Positions 14,043 to 21,654 are shown, counted from the first letter of the stretch. The stretch is DNA of 22,734 bases from CAYLHB01 sp964383505 (GCA_964383505.1 CAYLHB010000014.1:1-22734); one strand, 5' to 3'. Made by a program: numbers and translations. Notes: generated by a model from the sequence alone, not told the origin.

Positions 14043-14080
14043 GTTGTACCACAGAATAAGTTTTTTTGCTGTGGTAGTAT
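14043..14080. promoter_or_regulatory. Divergent corA/nudix promoter with inverted repeat
   Basis: TACCACAG (14047-14054) and CTGTGGTA (14069-14076) are perfect inverted copies, 22 bp centre to centre. The outer TA of each arm is the first two bases of the -10 box of the gene it faces: TACAAC at 14048-14043 for corA (minus) and TAGTAT at 14075-14080 for nudix (plus). Each box is 6 nt from its ATG. The arrangement would suit a dimeric regulator controlling both genes, or it may just be two similar promoters back to back. Confidence 0.5.
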
Positions 14081-14086
14081 ACCTTC

Positions 14087-14521
14087 ATGGAAAAGTACAG
14101 TAGTAACGAACGTGCTTGCGGGTGCATTCCTTTCCGGCGCAGTACCACGCGCGAGCTTGAGGCACTGCTTGTGAAAAAGCGCAGAGCGGGTTTTTGGGAG
14201 TTCCCCAAGGGGAAGGTGGAAGATGGGGAGACCGAAGAGGAAACTGCGCTTCGTGAGCTTCGCGAGGAGACGGGTCTTACGGGTGTGCTCTCACCCGAGC
14301 AACCTTTTGTCTACTCATACGATATCGTGCGTGATGGACAAAAAAAACGAAAAACGGTGAAACTTTACCTATGTCGCGTGCAGGATGGTGCGTACGTGGT
14401 GCTCGACCCGGAAGAGCTTTCCGAATTTCTGTGGGCGCCACTTGATGAGCTTGAGTGTTATGCAACATACACCGAGGTGAAAGAGGCTGCCCGTTACGCC
14501 CTCCATACACTTGCAGATTAA
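14087..14521 (+). CDS. Nudix hydrolase
   Basis: A 144-residue single-domain Nudix protein. The Nudix box GX5EX7REUXEEXGU is complete: G-KVEDG-E-TEEETAL-RELREETGL, about residues 43-65, preceded by FWEFPKGK. The N-terminal ACGCIPFR strand and the lysine-rich LLVKKRRAGFWEFPKG region resemble diadenosine tetraphosphate or (d)NTP hydrolases (MutT/Ap4A type), but the substrate cannot be fixed from sequence. The catalytic Glu residues that bind Mg are all present. The ATG at 14087 has TAGTAT 6 nt upstream and no Shine-Dalgarno. The rpoD promoter lies in its last codons, so the two genes are adjacent but probably separately transcribed. Confidence 0.93.
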   Translation: MEKYSSNERACGCIPFRRSTTRELEALLVKKRRAGFWEFPKGKVEDGETEEETALRELREETGLTGVLSPEQPFVYSYDIVRDGQKKRKTVKLYLCRVQDGAYVVLDPEELSEFLWAPLDELECYATYTEVKEAARYALHTLAD

Positions 14522-14538
14522 GCATTTTGTTGCATACT
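14511..14538 (+). promoter_or_regulatory. Likely rpoD promoter
   Basis: TTGCAG (14511-14516), a 16-nt spacer and CATACT (14533-14538) stand 19 nt before the rpoD ATG. The -35 lies inside the last codons of the Nudix gene. Confidence 0.45.
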
Positions 14539-14557
14539 GTGTTGGTAACTTTACATA

Positions 14558-15937
14558 ATGGCAACCAAAGCCAAAAAGAATACACGTATGAAAAGGGCCG
14601 TGCAGAAACCGGCCCCTAAAAAAAAGCTCGCCCCCAATAAAAAGGCGGCGGCAAAAAAGAAACCGGCGGCAAAGACCGTAAGGCCCGCCACAAAAAAAGC
14701 GCCCGCAAAGAAGCAGGCACAAAAGCGCACCCTTTCGGGTACCGCGCTTAAAAAGTTGGTCAAGGCGGCTGCGCCAAAGAAGGCGCCCACATCGCAAGCG
14801 AAGAAGCAGGCCAAGGCCGCTCCCGCACGCGCGAGCGCGCCACCGAGCAAAAGCGCGGCGAAGATTTCAGAGATGGACGCGAAGCTCGTGAAGCTTCTTG
14901 AGAAGGGGCGTGAGCGTGGCTACGTGATTTACGACGAGATACTGCGTGAGTTCCCGAAGGTCGAGCAGGACATCTTCTTCCTCGAGGAGCTCTACGACAA
15001 GTTCAACGTCGCCGGGGTGGATATCCTCGAAGGGGGCAATATCCTCTCTGAAGAAGAGCCGACCGACCTCCTCGACAAGCGCACTGTGTACAAGCGGGGT
15101 GACAGTAGCTACGACAGCATCCAAATGTACCTGCGTGAGATTGGCCAGTACCCGCTTTTGAACACCGTTGAAGAGCGCGATCTCGCGAAGCGTGTGATGG
15201 AGGGCGATATCGAGGCGAAAAACCTCCTCGCGCGCGCAAACCTGCGTCTCGTGGTTTCTATTGCGAAAAAGTACATCGGTCGCTCACCCGACCTCACGCT
15301 CCTTGACCTCATCCAAGAGGGCAACATCGGTCTCTTCAAAGCGGTTGATAAGTTCGACTACACAAAGGGTTACAAGTTTTCCACGTACGCGACGTGGTGG
15401 ATACGCCAGGCCATCACGCGCGCACTCGCCGACCAGAGTCGTACCATTCGCATACCCGTCCACATGGTGGAAACCATAGCGAAGTACAAGCAGGTGTTCC
15501 GGCGTCTCGCGCAGGATCTCGGGCGCGATCCCGTTGCCGAAGAGATAGCGATTGAGATGGGTGTTGAAACGGAAAAAATTCACATGATAGAGAAAATCAA
15601 GCAGGACACTGTTTCGCTCGAGAGCCCCGTGGGGGATGGTGATGACGACCGCTCGGTTCTTGGTGATTTCATCAAAGATGAGACGCTCGTGGCACCCGAC
15701 CAGGAGACCGCTCATCGGATCCTCTCCGAGCAGATCAAAGACATCCTCGAGGACCTCTCTCCGAAAGAAAAGAAAATTCTTGCGCTCCGTCACGGCCTTG
15801 AGGATGGCATCTACCACACCCTCGAGGAGGTGGGGAAGGAGTTTGGGGTCACGCGTGAGCGCATACGGCAAATTGAAGCCAAGGCGATCGAAAAAATCCG
15901 CCACCACGCGAAAGCGAAACAGCTCCGCAACTACTAA
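14558..15937 (+). CDS. rpoD: Primary RNA polymerase sigma factor RpoD (sigma-70)
   Basis: 459 residues. After a Lys/Ala/Pro-rich tail (1-104) come region 1.1 (about 105-155), region 1.2 (DSIQMYLREIGQYPLLNTVEE, 186-206), region 2 with the -10-binding NLRLVVSIAKKY and DKFDYTKGYKFSTYATWWIRQAI (228-286), region 3 (about 300-370) and region 4 with LRHGLEDG and the HTH TLEEVGKEFGVTRERIRQIE (421-440). All core-binding and promoter-binding segments are intact, so it should direct housekeeping transcription. The basic tail resembles histone-H1-like AKKxPAAK repeats and is not part of typical sigma-70. The start at 14558 is the first ATG; a later start at 14588 (MKRAVQKP) would still keep most of the tail. 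Confidence 0.96.
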   Translation: MATKAKKNTRMKRAVQKPAPKKKLAPNKKAAAKKKPAAKTVRPATKKAPAKKQAQKRTLSGTALKKLVKAAAPKKAPTSQAKKQAKAAPARASAPPSKSAAKISEMDAKLVKLLEKGRERGYVIYDEILREFPKVEQDIFFLEELYDKFNVAGVDILEGGNILSEEEPTDLLDKRTVYKRGDSSYDSIQMYLREIGQYPLLNTVEERDLAKRVMEGDIEAKNLLARANLRLVVSIAKKYIGRSPDLTLLDLIQEGNIGLFKAVDKFDYTKGYKFSTYATWWIRQAITRALADQSRTIRIPVHMVETIAKYKQVFRRLAQDLGRDPVAEEIAIEMGVETEKIHMIEKIKQDTVSLESPVGDGDDDRSVLGDFIKDETLVAPDQETAHRILSEQIKDILEDLSPKEKKILALRHGLEDGIYHTLEEVGKEFGVTRERIRQIEAKAIEKIRHHAKAKQLRNY

Positions 15938-15965
15938 ACAACATCTTCACACTATCTCTACTCAC

Positions 15966-16008
15966 CACACCACCCACTCGGAAGCTTTACTTCCGAGTGG
16001 GTGGTGTG
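15966..16008. terminator. Long perfect hairpin after rpoD
   Basis: CACACCACCCACTCGGAAG (15966-15984) and its exact reverse complement (15990-16008) form a 19-bp stem with a 5-nt loop. It lies 28 nt after the rpoD stop and probably ends that transcript, but no U-run follows on either strand, so it is not a standard intrinsic terminator. It could equally be a processing or protein-binding site. Confidence 0.5.
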
Positions 16009-16029
16009 CGTAAGAGGCTTGTCAACTCA

Positions 16030-16035
16030 TATAAT
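16030..16035 (+). promoter_or_regulatory. -10 box for the membrane beta-CA-like gene
   Basis: TATAAT (16030-16035) is a consensus -10 box. A Shine-Dalgarno-like GGGAGGT (16064-16070) lies 9 nt before the ATG at 16080, giving a conventional leader of about 38 nt. This contrasts with the leaderless genes elsewhere in the window. Confidence 0.55.
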
Positions 16036-16079
16036 GTGAGTAGTATGGGTGGTTGGTTCAACAGGGAGGTTGGTACCCC

Positions 16080-16730
16080 ATGTCAGTTCTTTCTTTTGTT
16101 GCGGGTGCGGTACTCTACACCGTGCGGTATTTTGTGCTCGTGTACCTTGGGAAGCACGTTACCGGCGTGCTCTATGGGGAAGATGCGGATGAATCGTCCA
16201 TGGCGTGGCCATGGCGCATACTCCACAAGAAGTTCAAGGAGGCGCCCAAGGTTGTTGTTGTGTCGTGCATGGACGCACGACTTGTCGCGTTCGGACAACT
16301 GTTTCTGCACGCCTATATGTACTGGGTAGCACGCCAAGTGCTTGGCAAGGCACCCATTATTTATGGCGTAAGCGGCGCGGGTCCCTCGGTCTCATGCGAT
16401 GAGCAGCCCGGGCTTGCACACGCCCACCGGCAGTCTATCACCGAGGGAGCGAAGACTGCACACGCGGCGATGGTGATTGTCACTGGACACGAACATTGTG
16501 CTCGTGACACAAGGCCTAACAACGAAAAGGCGAACGGCATCCTTGCGCTCCGAGACGATATCATACGCGAGCTTAGCAACGTCATTGTGCTCGCGTATTT
16601 CCTCGATGCCCGTATATTAGGTTGGTCGCCAAGATCGGTGACGCACCTCCTTCCCACAGTGGACCAGTGCGCAGAACAGTGTGAATGGCAACCGACCAAA
16701 GGACCTGTGGCTTCGCTTGTATCCACCTAG
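16080..16730 (+). CDS. Membrane-linked beta-carbonic-anhydrase-like protein
   Basis: 216 residues. An N-terminal hydrophobic helix (about 3-24) and a basic/Trp linker precede a domain with the beta-carbonic-anhydrase metal signature: VVVVSCMDARL (Cys63, Asp65, Arg67) and VIVTGHEHCA (His137, Cys140). In beta-CAs Cys, His and Cys bind zinc and the Asp-Arg pair activates it; all are kept. The rest diverges from classical CA, including a long insertion between the motifs and a C-terminal part I do not recognise, so CO2 hydration is not proven; a zinc-binding relative with another role is possible. The ATG at 16080 is supported by the Shine-Dalgarno at 16064-16070. A second homologue lies after typA at 18702. 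Confidence 0.72.
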   Translation: MSVLSFVAGAVLYTVRYFVLVYLGKHVTGVLYGEDADESSMAWPWRILHKKFKEAPKVVVVSCMDARLVAFGQLFLHAYMYWVARQVLGKAPIIYGVSGAGPSVSCDEQPGLAHAHRQSITEGAKTAHAAMVIVTGHEHCARDTRPNNEKANGILALRDDIIRELSNVIVLAYFLDARILGWSPRSVTHLLPTVDQCAEQCEWQPTKGPVASLVST

Positions 16731-16738
16731 ACGCAGAG

Positions 16739-16768
16739 AGCGCCCTGACAATTTGGTCAGGGCGCTTT
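16739..16768 (+). terminator. Hairpin terminator before typA
   Basis: AGCGCCCTGAC (16739-16749), loop AATTTG and GTCAGGGCGCT (16756-16766) form a perfect 11-bp stem right after the stop of the preceding gene. Its short T-tail runs into the typA -35 box (TTGACG). Confidence 0.78.
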
Positions 16769-16795
16769 GACGTAAAAAGTGACCTGTAGTATAAT
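16767..16795 (+). promoter_or_regulatory. typA promoter and leader
   Basis: TTGACG (16767-16772), a 17-nt spacer and TATAAT (16790-16795) make the strongest promoter in the window. The leader of about 26-27 nt ends in a run of seven T just before the ATG (16828), preceded by a short GCC-GAAG-GGC hairpin. This looks like a weak attenuator, but the 3-bp stem is too small to claim it. Confidence 0.75.
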
Positions 16796-16827
16796 AAAGG
16801 GACAGCCGAAGGGCCTCTTTTTTTGTT

Positions 16828-18612
16828 ATGGACATACGAAATATTGCCATTATCGCACACGTTGACCACGGGAAAACGACGCTCACCGATGCGCTCTTGC
16901 GCCAGACGGGCGCGGTGGGTGAGGGTGTTTCCATGGACAGCAATGCGCTTGAAAAAGAGCGTGGCATCACCATCTACTCTAAGAACGCGTCGTGCACCTA
17001 CAAAGGCACTAAGATAAATATCGTGGATACGCCCGGGCACGCCGACTTCGGGAGCGAGGTTGAGCGCGTACTCCGCTCAATTGACTGCGTGCTCCTCGTG
17101 GTGGACGCACAGGAGGGCCCCATGCCGCAGACCCGCTTTGTACTCAAAAAGTCGCTCGAGCTCGGGCATCGGCCCATTGTAGTCATCAACAAGATAGACA
17201 AGCCCGCAGCAGACATCGAGCGCACACACGACCAGGTGTTTGACCTCTTTGCTGAGCTTGGAGCTACCAATGAACAGCTTGATTTCCCCACCATGCTCGC
17301 AATAGGGCGGGAGGGAATTGCGAAGTGCGCGGTTGCCGACGAATCAAAGGACCTCACCCCGCTCCTCGACCTCATTCTTTCACACGTGCCGGTCGCCTCG
17401 GGACATGACGACGCGCCGCTCCGCGCACAGCCGTTCAACCTTGCGTACGACAACTATCTTGGCCGGCTCGGTATCGTGCGCATCTACGCAGGTGTACTAA
17501 AGACGGGCGACCAGGTGCTCGCGCGCACGGAGAGCGGTGTGTGGAAGGGTAAGATTACCAAGCTCTTTGGGTTTGAGGGGCTTAGTCGTGTGGAGGTACC
17601 CGAAGCACGCTCGGGCGACATCGCTATCGTTGCGGGTATACCCGACGTCTTCATCGGACAAACACTGACACACACCGACTCGGTGCCACTCCTCCCTGCA
17701 ATAGCCGTTGATGAGCCCACTATCGAGCTTTTCTTTCTCGTAAACAACTCGCCGTTTGCGGGCCGTGAGGGAAAGTACGTCACGAGCCGTCAGATACGCG
17801 AGCGGTTGGAAAAGGAACTTGAGGTGAACGTGGGACTGCGTGTTGAGTTTGACCAAGGCGGAGGAGAGCGCTTCACGGTGCGCGGGCGAGGCGAGCTCCA
17901 CATCGCGATTCTCCTTGAGCAGATGCGCCGAGAGGGCTACGAGGTACAGGTGTCCCAGCCCAAAGTCATCGAGAAGGTTGAGGACGGGGTGCGCATGGAG
18001 CCGTTTGAGGAGGTGACGATCGACGTACCAAGCGAGTGCCAGGGCATCGTGATTGAGCGGCTCGGTGTGCGCGCGGCCCGTCTCGTGTCGATGGAAAACC
18101 ACGACAACCGCGTGCGCATAGTCTTAGAGGGACCGACCCGCGGGCTCTTTGGCTACCGAAACCAGTTTGTGATGGACACCAAGGGTGAGGGCATTCTTGC
18201 GACGCGCGTCATCGGTTTCAAGCCCTATGCGGGAGACATCGCACACCGTGATGTGGGGAGCATGATTTCACAGGTCACGGGAAAGACGCTCGCATTCTCA
18301 CTCGACAACTTACAGACTCGCGGGACGCTCTACATTGAGCCCAATACTGAGGTGTACGAAGGGCAGGTGATAGGGAACACGAGTAAGGGCGATGAGATGA
18401 CCGTGAACCCCACGAAGGGCAAACAGCTCACCAACATGCGGAGCAAAGGTGCGGACGAGGCCATCAAGCTCGTGCCGCCCAAGCTACTCACCATAGAGAA
18501 TGGGCTTGAGATCATGGCGGAAGACGAGTACCTCGAAGTCACCCCCACCTCGGTACGACTTCGTAAACAACATTTGACGGAAATAGACCGCGCGAGGGCG
18601 AAGCGGGGGTAG
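16828..18612 (+). CDS. typA: Translational GTPase TypA/BipA
   Basis: A 594-residue ribosome-binding GTPase of the EF-G/LepA superfamily. G1 is AHVDHGKTTL (from 10), G2 RGITIYSKN (Thr48), G3 DTPGHADF (67-74) and G4 NKIDKPAAD (121-129). Then come domain II, an EF-G-like domain III and V (the GRGELHIAILLEQMRREGYEVQVS block is typical of TypA) and the C-terminal domain specific to TypA, ending in ALTPTSVRLRK-like EVTPTSVRLRKQHL. Length is normal (about 590-610). TypA helps ribosome assembly and growth under stress, especially in the cold. It lies between two beta-CA-like genes, but the promoters indicate separate transcription. Confidence 0.97.
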   Translation: MDIRNIAIIAHVDHGKTTLTDALLRQTGAVGEGVSMDSNALEKERGITIYSKNASCTYKGTKINIVDTPGHADFGSEVERVLRSIDCVLLVVDAQEGPMPQTRFVLKKSLELGHRPIVVINKIDKPAADIERTHDQVFDLFAELGATNEQLDFPTMLAIGREGIAKCAVADESKDLTPLLDLILSHVPVASGHDDAPLRAQPFNLAYDNYLGRLGIVRIYAGVLKTGDQVLARTESGVWKGKITKLFGFEGLSRVEVPEARSGDIAIVAGIPDVFIGQTLTHTDSVPLLPAIAVDEPTIELFFLVNNSPFAGREGKYVTSRQIRERLEKELEVNVGLRVEFDQGGGERFTVRGRGELHIAILLEQMRREGYEVQVSQPKVIEKVEDGVRMEPFEEVTIDVPSECQGIVIERLGVRAARLVSMENHDNRVRIVLEGPTRGLFGYRNQFVMDTKGEGILATRVIGFKPYAGDIAHRDVGSMISQVTGKTLAFSLDNLQTRGTLYIEPNTEVYEGQVIGNTSKGDEMTVNPTKGKQLTNMRSKGADEAIKLVPPKLLTIENGLEIMAEDEYLEVTPTSVRLRKQHLTEIDRARAKRG

Positions 18613-18645
18613 GGGTTTGTTAGGTGCTGGTGTGTGTACAGAGAC

Positions 18646-18674
18646 TTGCCGTTGCACCCATCTCGGCATAAAAT
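18646..18674 (+). promoter_or_regulatory. Promoter of the short beta-CA-like gene
   Basis: TTGCCG (18646-18651), a 17-nt spacer and TAAAAT (18669-18674) lie 27 nt before the ATG at 18702. Spacing is optimal, with a 4/6 match at -35 and 5/6 at -10. Confidence 0.55.
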
Positions 18675-18701
18675 CCCAGTCTAGCAATAAGCAGCATTTC
18701 T

Positions 18702-19118
18702 ATGGCGCAAAAAATGATACTTGTTTCATGTTCGGACGGCCGCATCACCGGCGCATCAGCTCGTGTGCGTGAGTTTACCGCACGAAAAGGGTTCGATGTG
18801 GGTCCCGCGTGCGTGTACCGCATCAAAGTCCCTGGGCCGGATGGTACCTGCACCAATGTGCGGGGCGAGGCACACCAAATTGCGCTCCACGAAGACCTCG
18901 CGGTCTTGGTGGAGAAGGCGCACCCTGCACTCATCGCAATCGCGGGGCACTGCGACTGCGCCGGCTTTCCTGTGAGTGACGACGAGCACCTCGCAAGCTC
19001 GAAGCTCGCGGCGAAGCTCATCAAGGAGTGGTTTCCGGAGATACCTGTGCTCGGCCTCATCGATCGTAAACTCGCGGAAGATGTGTGGAAGTACGACGAG
19101 GTTGTCTACCACCCGTAA
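18702..19118 (+). CDS. Short beta-carbonic-anhydrase-like protein
   Basis: 138 residues, about two thirds the length of a classical beta-CA. The metal signature is complete: LVSCSDGRI (Cys10, Asp12, Arg14) and AGHCDCAGFP (His83, Cys86). The stretch between and after them is compact and lacks the helices that make the usual beta-CA dimer core. It has no signal or TM segment, so it is cytosolic, unlike the anchored relative at 16080. The two genes flank typA and share only the motif framework, so they are distant paralogues or separate acquisitions. A zinc-binding fold is well supported; CO2 hydration is inference. Confidence 0.72.
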   Translation: MAQKMILVSCSDGRITGASARVREFTARKGFDVGPACVYRIKVPGPDGTCTNVRGEAHQIALHEDLAVLVEKAHPALIAIAGHCDCAGFPVSDDEHLASSKLAAKLIKEWFPEIPVLGLIDRKLAEDVWKYDEVVYHP

Positions 19119-19233
19119 GAAGTTGGGCCCTAAAAGGGTCGGATCGCTCCACATTGCTTGAAACTGTGTGGTGTATCTTTTATTCCGTACTGTATAGAAA
19201 AGAGCGGTGCTAGAGGAGAGCTGTTTTGTGCGG

Positions 19234-19239
19234 TATACT
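19234..19239 (+). promoter_or_regulatory. -10 box giving a leaderless dnaX start
   Basis: TATACT at 19234-19239, 6 nt and ATG at 19246. The upstream in-frame start near 19207 would precede the promoter and lacks DnaX similarity, so 19246 (MSQEVLYRKYRPKSW) is chosen. Confidence 0.6.
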
Positions 19240-19245
19240 CGTGCC

Positions 19246-20295
19246 ATGTCCCAGGAGGTTCTCTACCGAAAGTATCGCCCGAAATCGTGGGATGACGTGA
19301 TAGGTCAAGAGCATATCGTCTCGACGATCACACGCGCCATCGAGCAAAACCGAATCGCGCACGCGTACCTTTTGAGTGGGCCGCGCGGCACGGGGAAAAC
19401 GTCACTCGCCCGCATTTTCGCTCGCGCCATCGGTACCACCGAGCGTGATCTCTATGAGATAGACGCCGCAAGCAACACTGGTGTTGACGATGTGCGCGCC
19501 CTACGTGAAGAGGTGGTCGCACTCCCGTTTGAATCAAAATACAAAGTGTACATACTCGACGAGGCGCATATGCTCTCAAAAGCGGCGTGGAATGCGCTCC
19601 TAAAGACCATTGAGGAACCGCCCTCACATGCCATATTCATTCTCGCGACAACCGAATTTGCGAAGGTGCCGGAGACCATCGTCTCACGATGCCAGGTGTT
19701 TACCGTGCGCCGTCCGAACAACGACACGCTTGTTACCCTCGCACAAAAAGTAGCAAAAGAGGAGGGCTACGCGCTCTCTCCCGAGGCTGCAGAGCTCGTG
19801 GCACTCCTTGCGGAAGGGTCATTTCGCGACATGCACAGCACCCTTGAGAAGGTGATGATGGGCGCGACGAGCACCACGCTCGACAAAACGACCGTGGAGG
19901 AGCTCACGGGCGCACCCAAGAGCGCGCAGGTACTCGCACTCCTCTCTGCGGTAGAGGAGGGGTCGCTTGAGAGAGCGCTTACGCTCGTACGGGCGCTGTC
20001 AAGCACCACCACAGACTCCAAAGTTTTGATGAAGCTCATCCTCAAATCGGTTCGGGCCGTGCTCCTGTTCCGTTTTGCGCCGGAGCTTCGCGACGAGCTC
20101 TCGACGGAGTTTGGTGTGGACGATGCGCGAGCACTCGAGGCGATGGCGAAGCATAAGCCGTCCCGCATCAACAGCATGCTCCTATCCGCGCTCCTCACGG
20201 CACACGATCGTGTGGGGAGCAGTTTTCTCCCCACACTTCCGCTTGAGCTTGCCCTTATCGATGTCCTCGGGGAGTCAGAGCCCCACACACCATGA
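19246..20295 (+). CDS. dnaX: DNA polymerase III clamp-loader subunit gamma/tau, zinc-module-less
   Basis: 349 residues. MSQEVLYRKYRPKSWDDVIGQEH is the standard DnaX start; Walker A is GPRGTGKT (45-52), Walker B ILDEA (103-107), then NALLKTIEEPP, sensor 1 ATTE and SRC (147-149), all intact. In most bacteria a Cys4 zinc module of about 20 residues lies between the Walker A helix and EIDAAS; here FARAIGTTERDLYEIDAASNTG joins them directly, with no Cys cluster. The C-terminus ends after the collar domain, so this is a gamma-like form without tau extensions for DnaB or polymerase binding. The TGA overlaps the next ATG, so dnaX and the phosphatase gene are co-transcribed. Confidence 0.93.
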   Translation: MSQEVLYRKYRPKSWDDVIGQEHIVSTITRAIEQNRIAHAYLLSGPRGTGKTSLARIFARAIGTTERDLYEIDAASNTGVDDVRALREEVVALPFESKYKVYILDEAHMLSKAAWNALLKTIEEPPSHAIFILATTEFAKVPETIVSRCQVFTVRRPNNDTLVTLAQKVAKEEGYALSPEAAELVALLAEGSFRDMHSTLEKVMMGATSTTLDKTTVEELTGAPKSAQVLALLSAVEEGSLERALTLVRALSSTTTDSKVLMKLILKSVRAVLLFRFAPELRDELSTEFGVDDARALEAMAKHKPSRINSMLLSALLTAHDRVGSSFLPTLPLELALIDVLGESEPHTP

Positions 20296-20984
20296 GCCTC
20301 ACCACCCACAAGCTCGTCTACTTCGTGCGCCACGGCGAGAGCGAGGCAAATCTGAAAAACATTTTTCAAGCCCCGGATGATGTGGTGACCGAGCACGGCA
20401 GAAAGCAGAACACACTTGTGGGTGCCCGCTTCGCCACTATTCCCTTCGAGGCACTCATTGCAAGCCCCTTCCTCCGTGCGCGTGCAACCGCCGACGCGAT
20501 TTCACAGGCAAGCGGCAAAGAGGTTGAAGAGGAGCATTTATTTCGGGAGTTTGTACCACCAAGCTCACTCCTCAACAGCCATCGCGATGAGGATGCAGGA
20601 CGAACCTTCATGCAGTTGCGCAAGGAGCATATCAAAGACCCCTCGTGGCACTACGAGGACGAAGAGAACTACTTCGACCTTCACGAGCGGGCGGGAGTCG
20701 CGCTCGGTTACCTCCTTGAGCGGAAGGAGCGCACGCTTGTGGTGGTGACCCACCTCGGGTTTCTGAAGGCAATCGTGACCTACATGCTCACCAAGGGAGC
20801 GCCCGAGCCCGAGACGTACATCAACATTCGCTTCCTCATGGAGTCGGTGAATACGGGTGTCTCCATTGCGCGGTTCGGACGCGACAAGCGCGGGAGGGAA
20901 GGGTGGCGCCTCGTCACGTGGAATGACTTTACCCACCTCCCGCTCGAGCTTGCGGAGCGACGCGACGAGGTGGGGGTGATGTAG
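20292..20984 (+). CDS. Histidine phosphatase superfamily protein (first of two)
   Basis: 230 residues of the phosphoglycerate-mutase-like (PhoE/CobC/GpmB-type) fold. The phosphorylated His is in YFVRHGESEAN (His14), the likely acid/base Glu is Glu86 in LFREF, and the second catalytic His is in VVVTHLGF (His154). The substrate cannot be told from sequence: family members act on sugar phosphates, nucleotides, phosphoproteins or cobalamin precursors. It overlaps dnaX by 4 nt and is followed 10 nt later by a paralogue with the same block (compare SWHYEDEENY with HWHYSDEENL), so the pair probably arose by tandem duplication. The ATG at 20292 is set by the ATGA overlap. Confidence 0.9.
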   Translation: MSLTTHKLVYFVRHGESEANLKNIFQAPDDVVTEHGRKQNTLVGARFATIPFEALIASPFLRARATADAISQASGKEVEEEHLFREFVPPSSLLNSHRDEDAGRTFMQLRKEHIKDPSWHYEDEENYFDLHERAGVALGYLLERKERTLVVVTHLGFLKAIVTYMLTKGAPEPETYINIRFLMESVNTGVSIARFGRDKRGREGWRLVTWNDFTHLPLELAERRDEVGVM

Positions 20985-20994
20985 GAATGTGCCT

Positions 20995-21654
20995 ATGAAA
21001 ACAGTTGTCTTTCTTCGCCACGGACAAACCCACCTCAACAAACACTGGGTGCACCAGTTTGACGACACCGTGCTCTCCGGTGCGGGGCGGGCGCAAGCCA
21101 CTGCGATAGCACCCAAGCTTGCGGCACTCCCGCCGTTTGACGTCATACTCACGAGCTCTCTCACGCGCACGAAGCAGACGGCGGAGATAGTGAATCAAAC
21201 GCTCAATGTGCCACTTGAGGAGAGTGACCTCTTCGTTGAGCTTCGTCGGCCGACCGAGCTTGCGGGAAAGAGCTGGTTTTCACTCCAATCAAATTTGATT
21301 ATGGGCCAGCTCTACCTCTTCGCCGGTCGCGACCACTGGCACTACAGCGATGAGGAAAACTTGGAGGAGTTCCACGCACGCGCGCGCCGTGCGCTCGAGC
21401 ACCTCGCGGACAGGAAAGAGGAGCGCATACTGGTTGTCACCCACCGTGGCTTCATGGCAAACCTCATCGAGCGCATGAAAAAAGACGGTATGGATTCGGT
21501 TGGGCAGTACCGCCGTGCGCTCTGGAAAAACCTCGAAATTGGGAACTGTTGCTTTTTTGAAGCAACATGGAGCCCCGCGGGAGAAGACGGAGAGACCCTC
21601 GATGGCACCTGGACGGTGCTCAACGGCTACACGTGTCCTGCTGATACGATTTGA
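20995..21654 (+). CDS. Histidine phosphatase superfamily protein (second of two)
   Basis: 219 residues. FLRHGQTHLN (His9) is the phosphorylated site, Glu82 in FVELR the probable proton donor, and VVTHRGF (His150) the second His; all are present. It resembles its upstream neighbour over the whole length, most clearly around HWHYSDEENLEEFHARARRALEHL. The ATG at 20995 gives the short N-terminus usual for the family (MKTVVFLRHG); a GTG at 20989 in frame would add two residues. An AGGA lies 8 nt upstream. It ends in TGA. A short hairpin GGTGT/ACACC (21662-21675) follows but has no U-run. Confidence 0.9.
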   Translation: MKTVVFLRHGQTHLNKHWVHQFDDTVLSGAGRAQATAIAPKLAALPPFDVILTSSLTRTKQTAEIVNQTLNVPLEESDLFVELRRPTELAGKSWFSLQSNLIMGQLYLFAGRDHWHYSDEENLEEFHARARRALEHLADRKEERILVVTHRGFMANLIERMKKDGMDSVGQYRRALWKNLEIGNCCFFEATWSPAGEDGETLDGTWTVLNGYTCPADTI

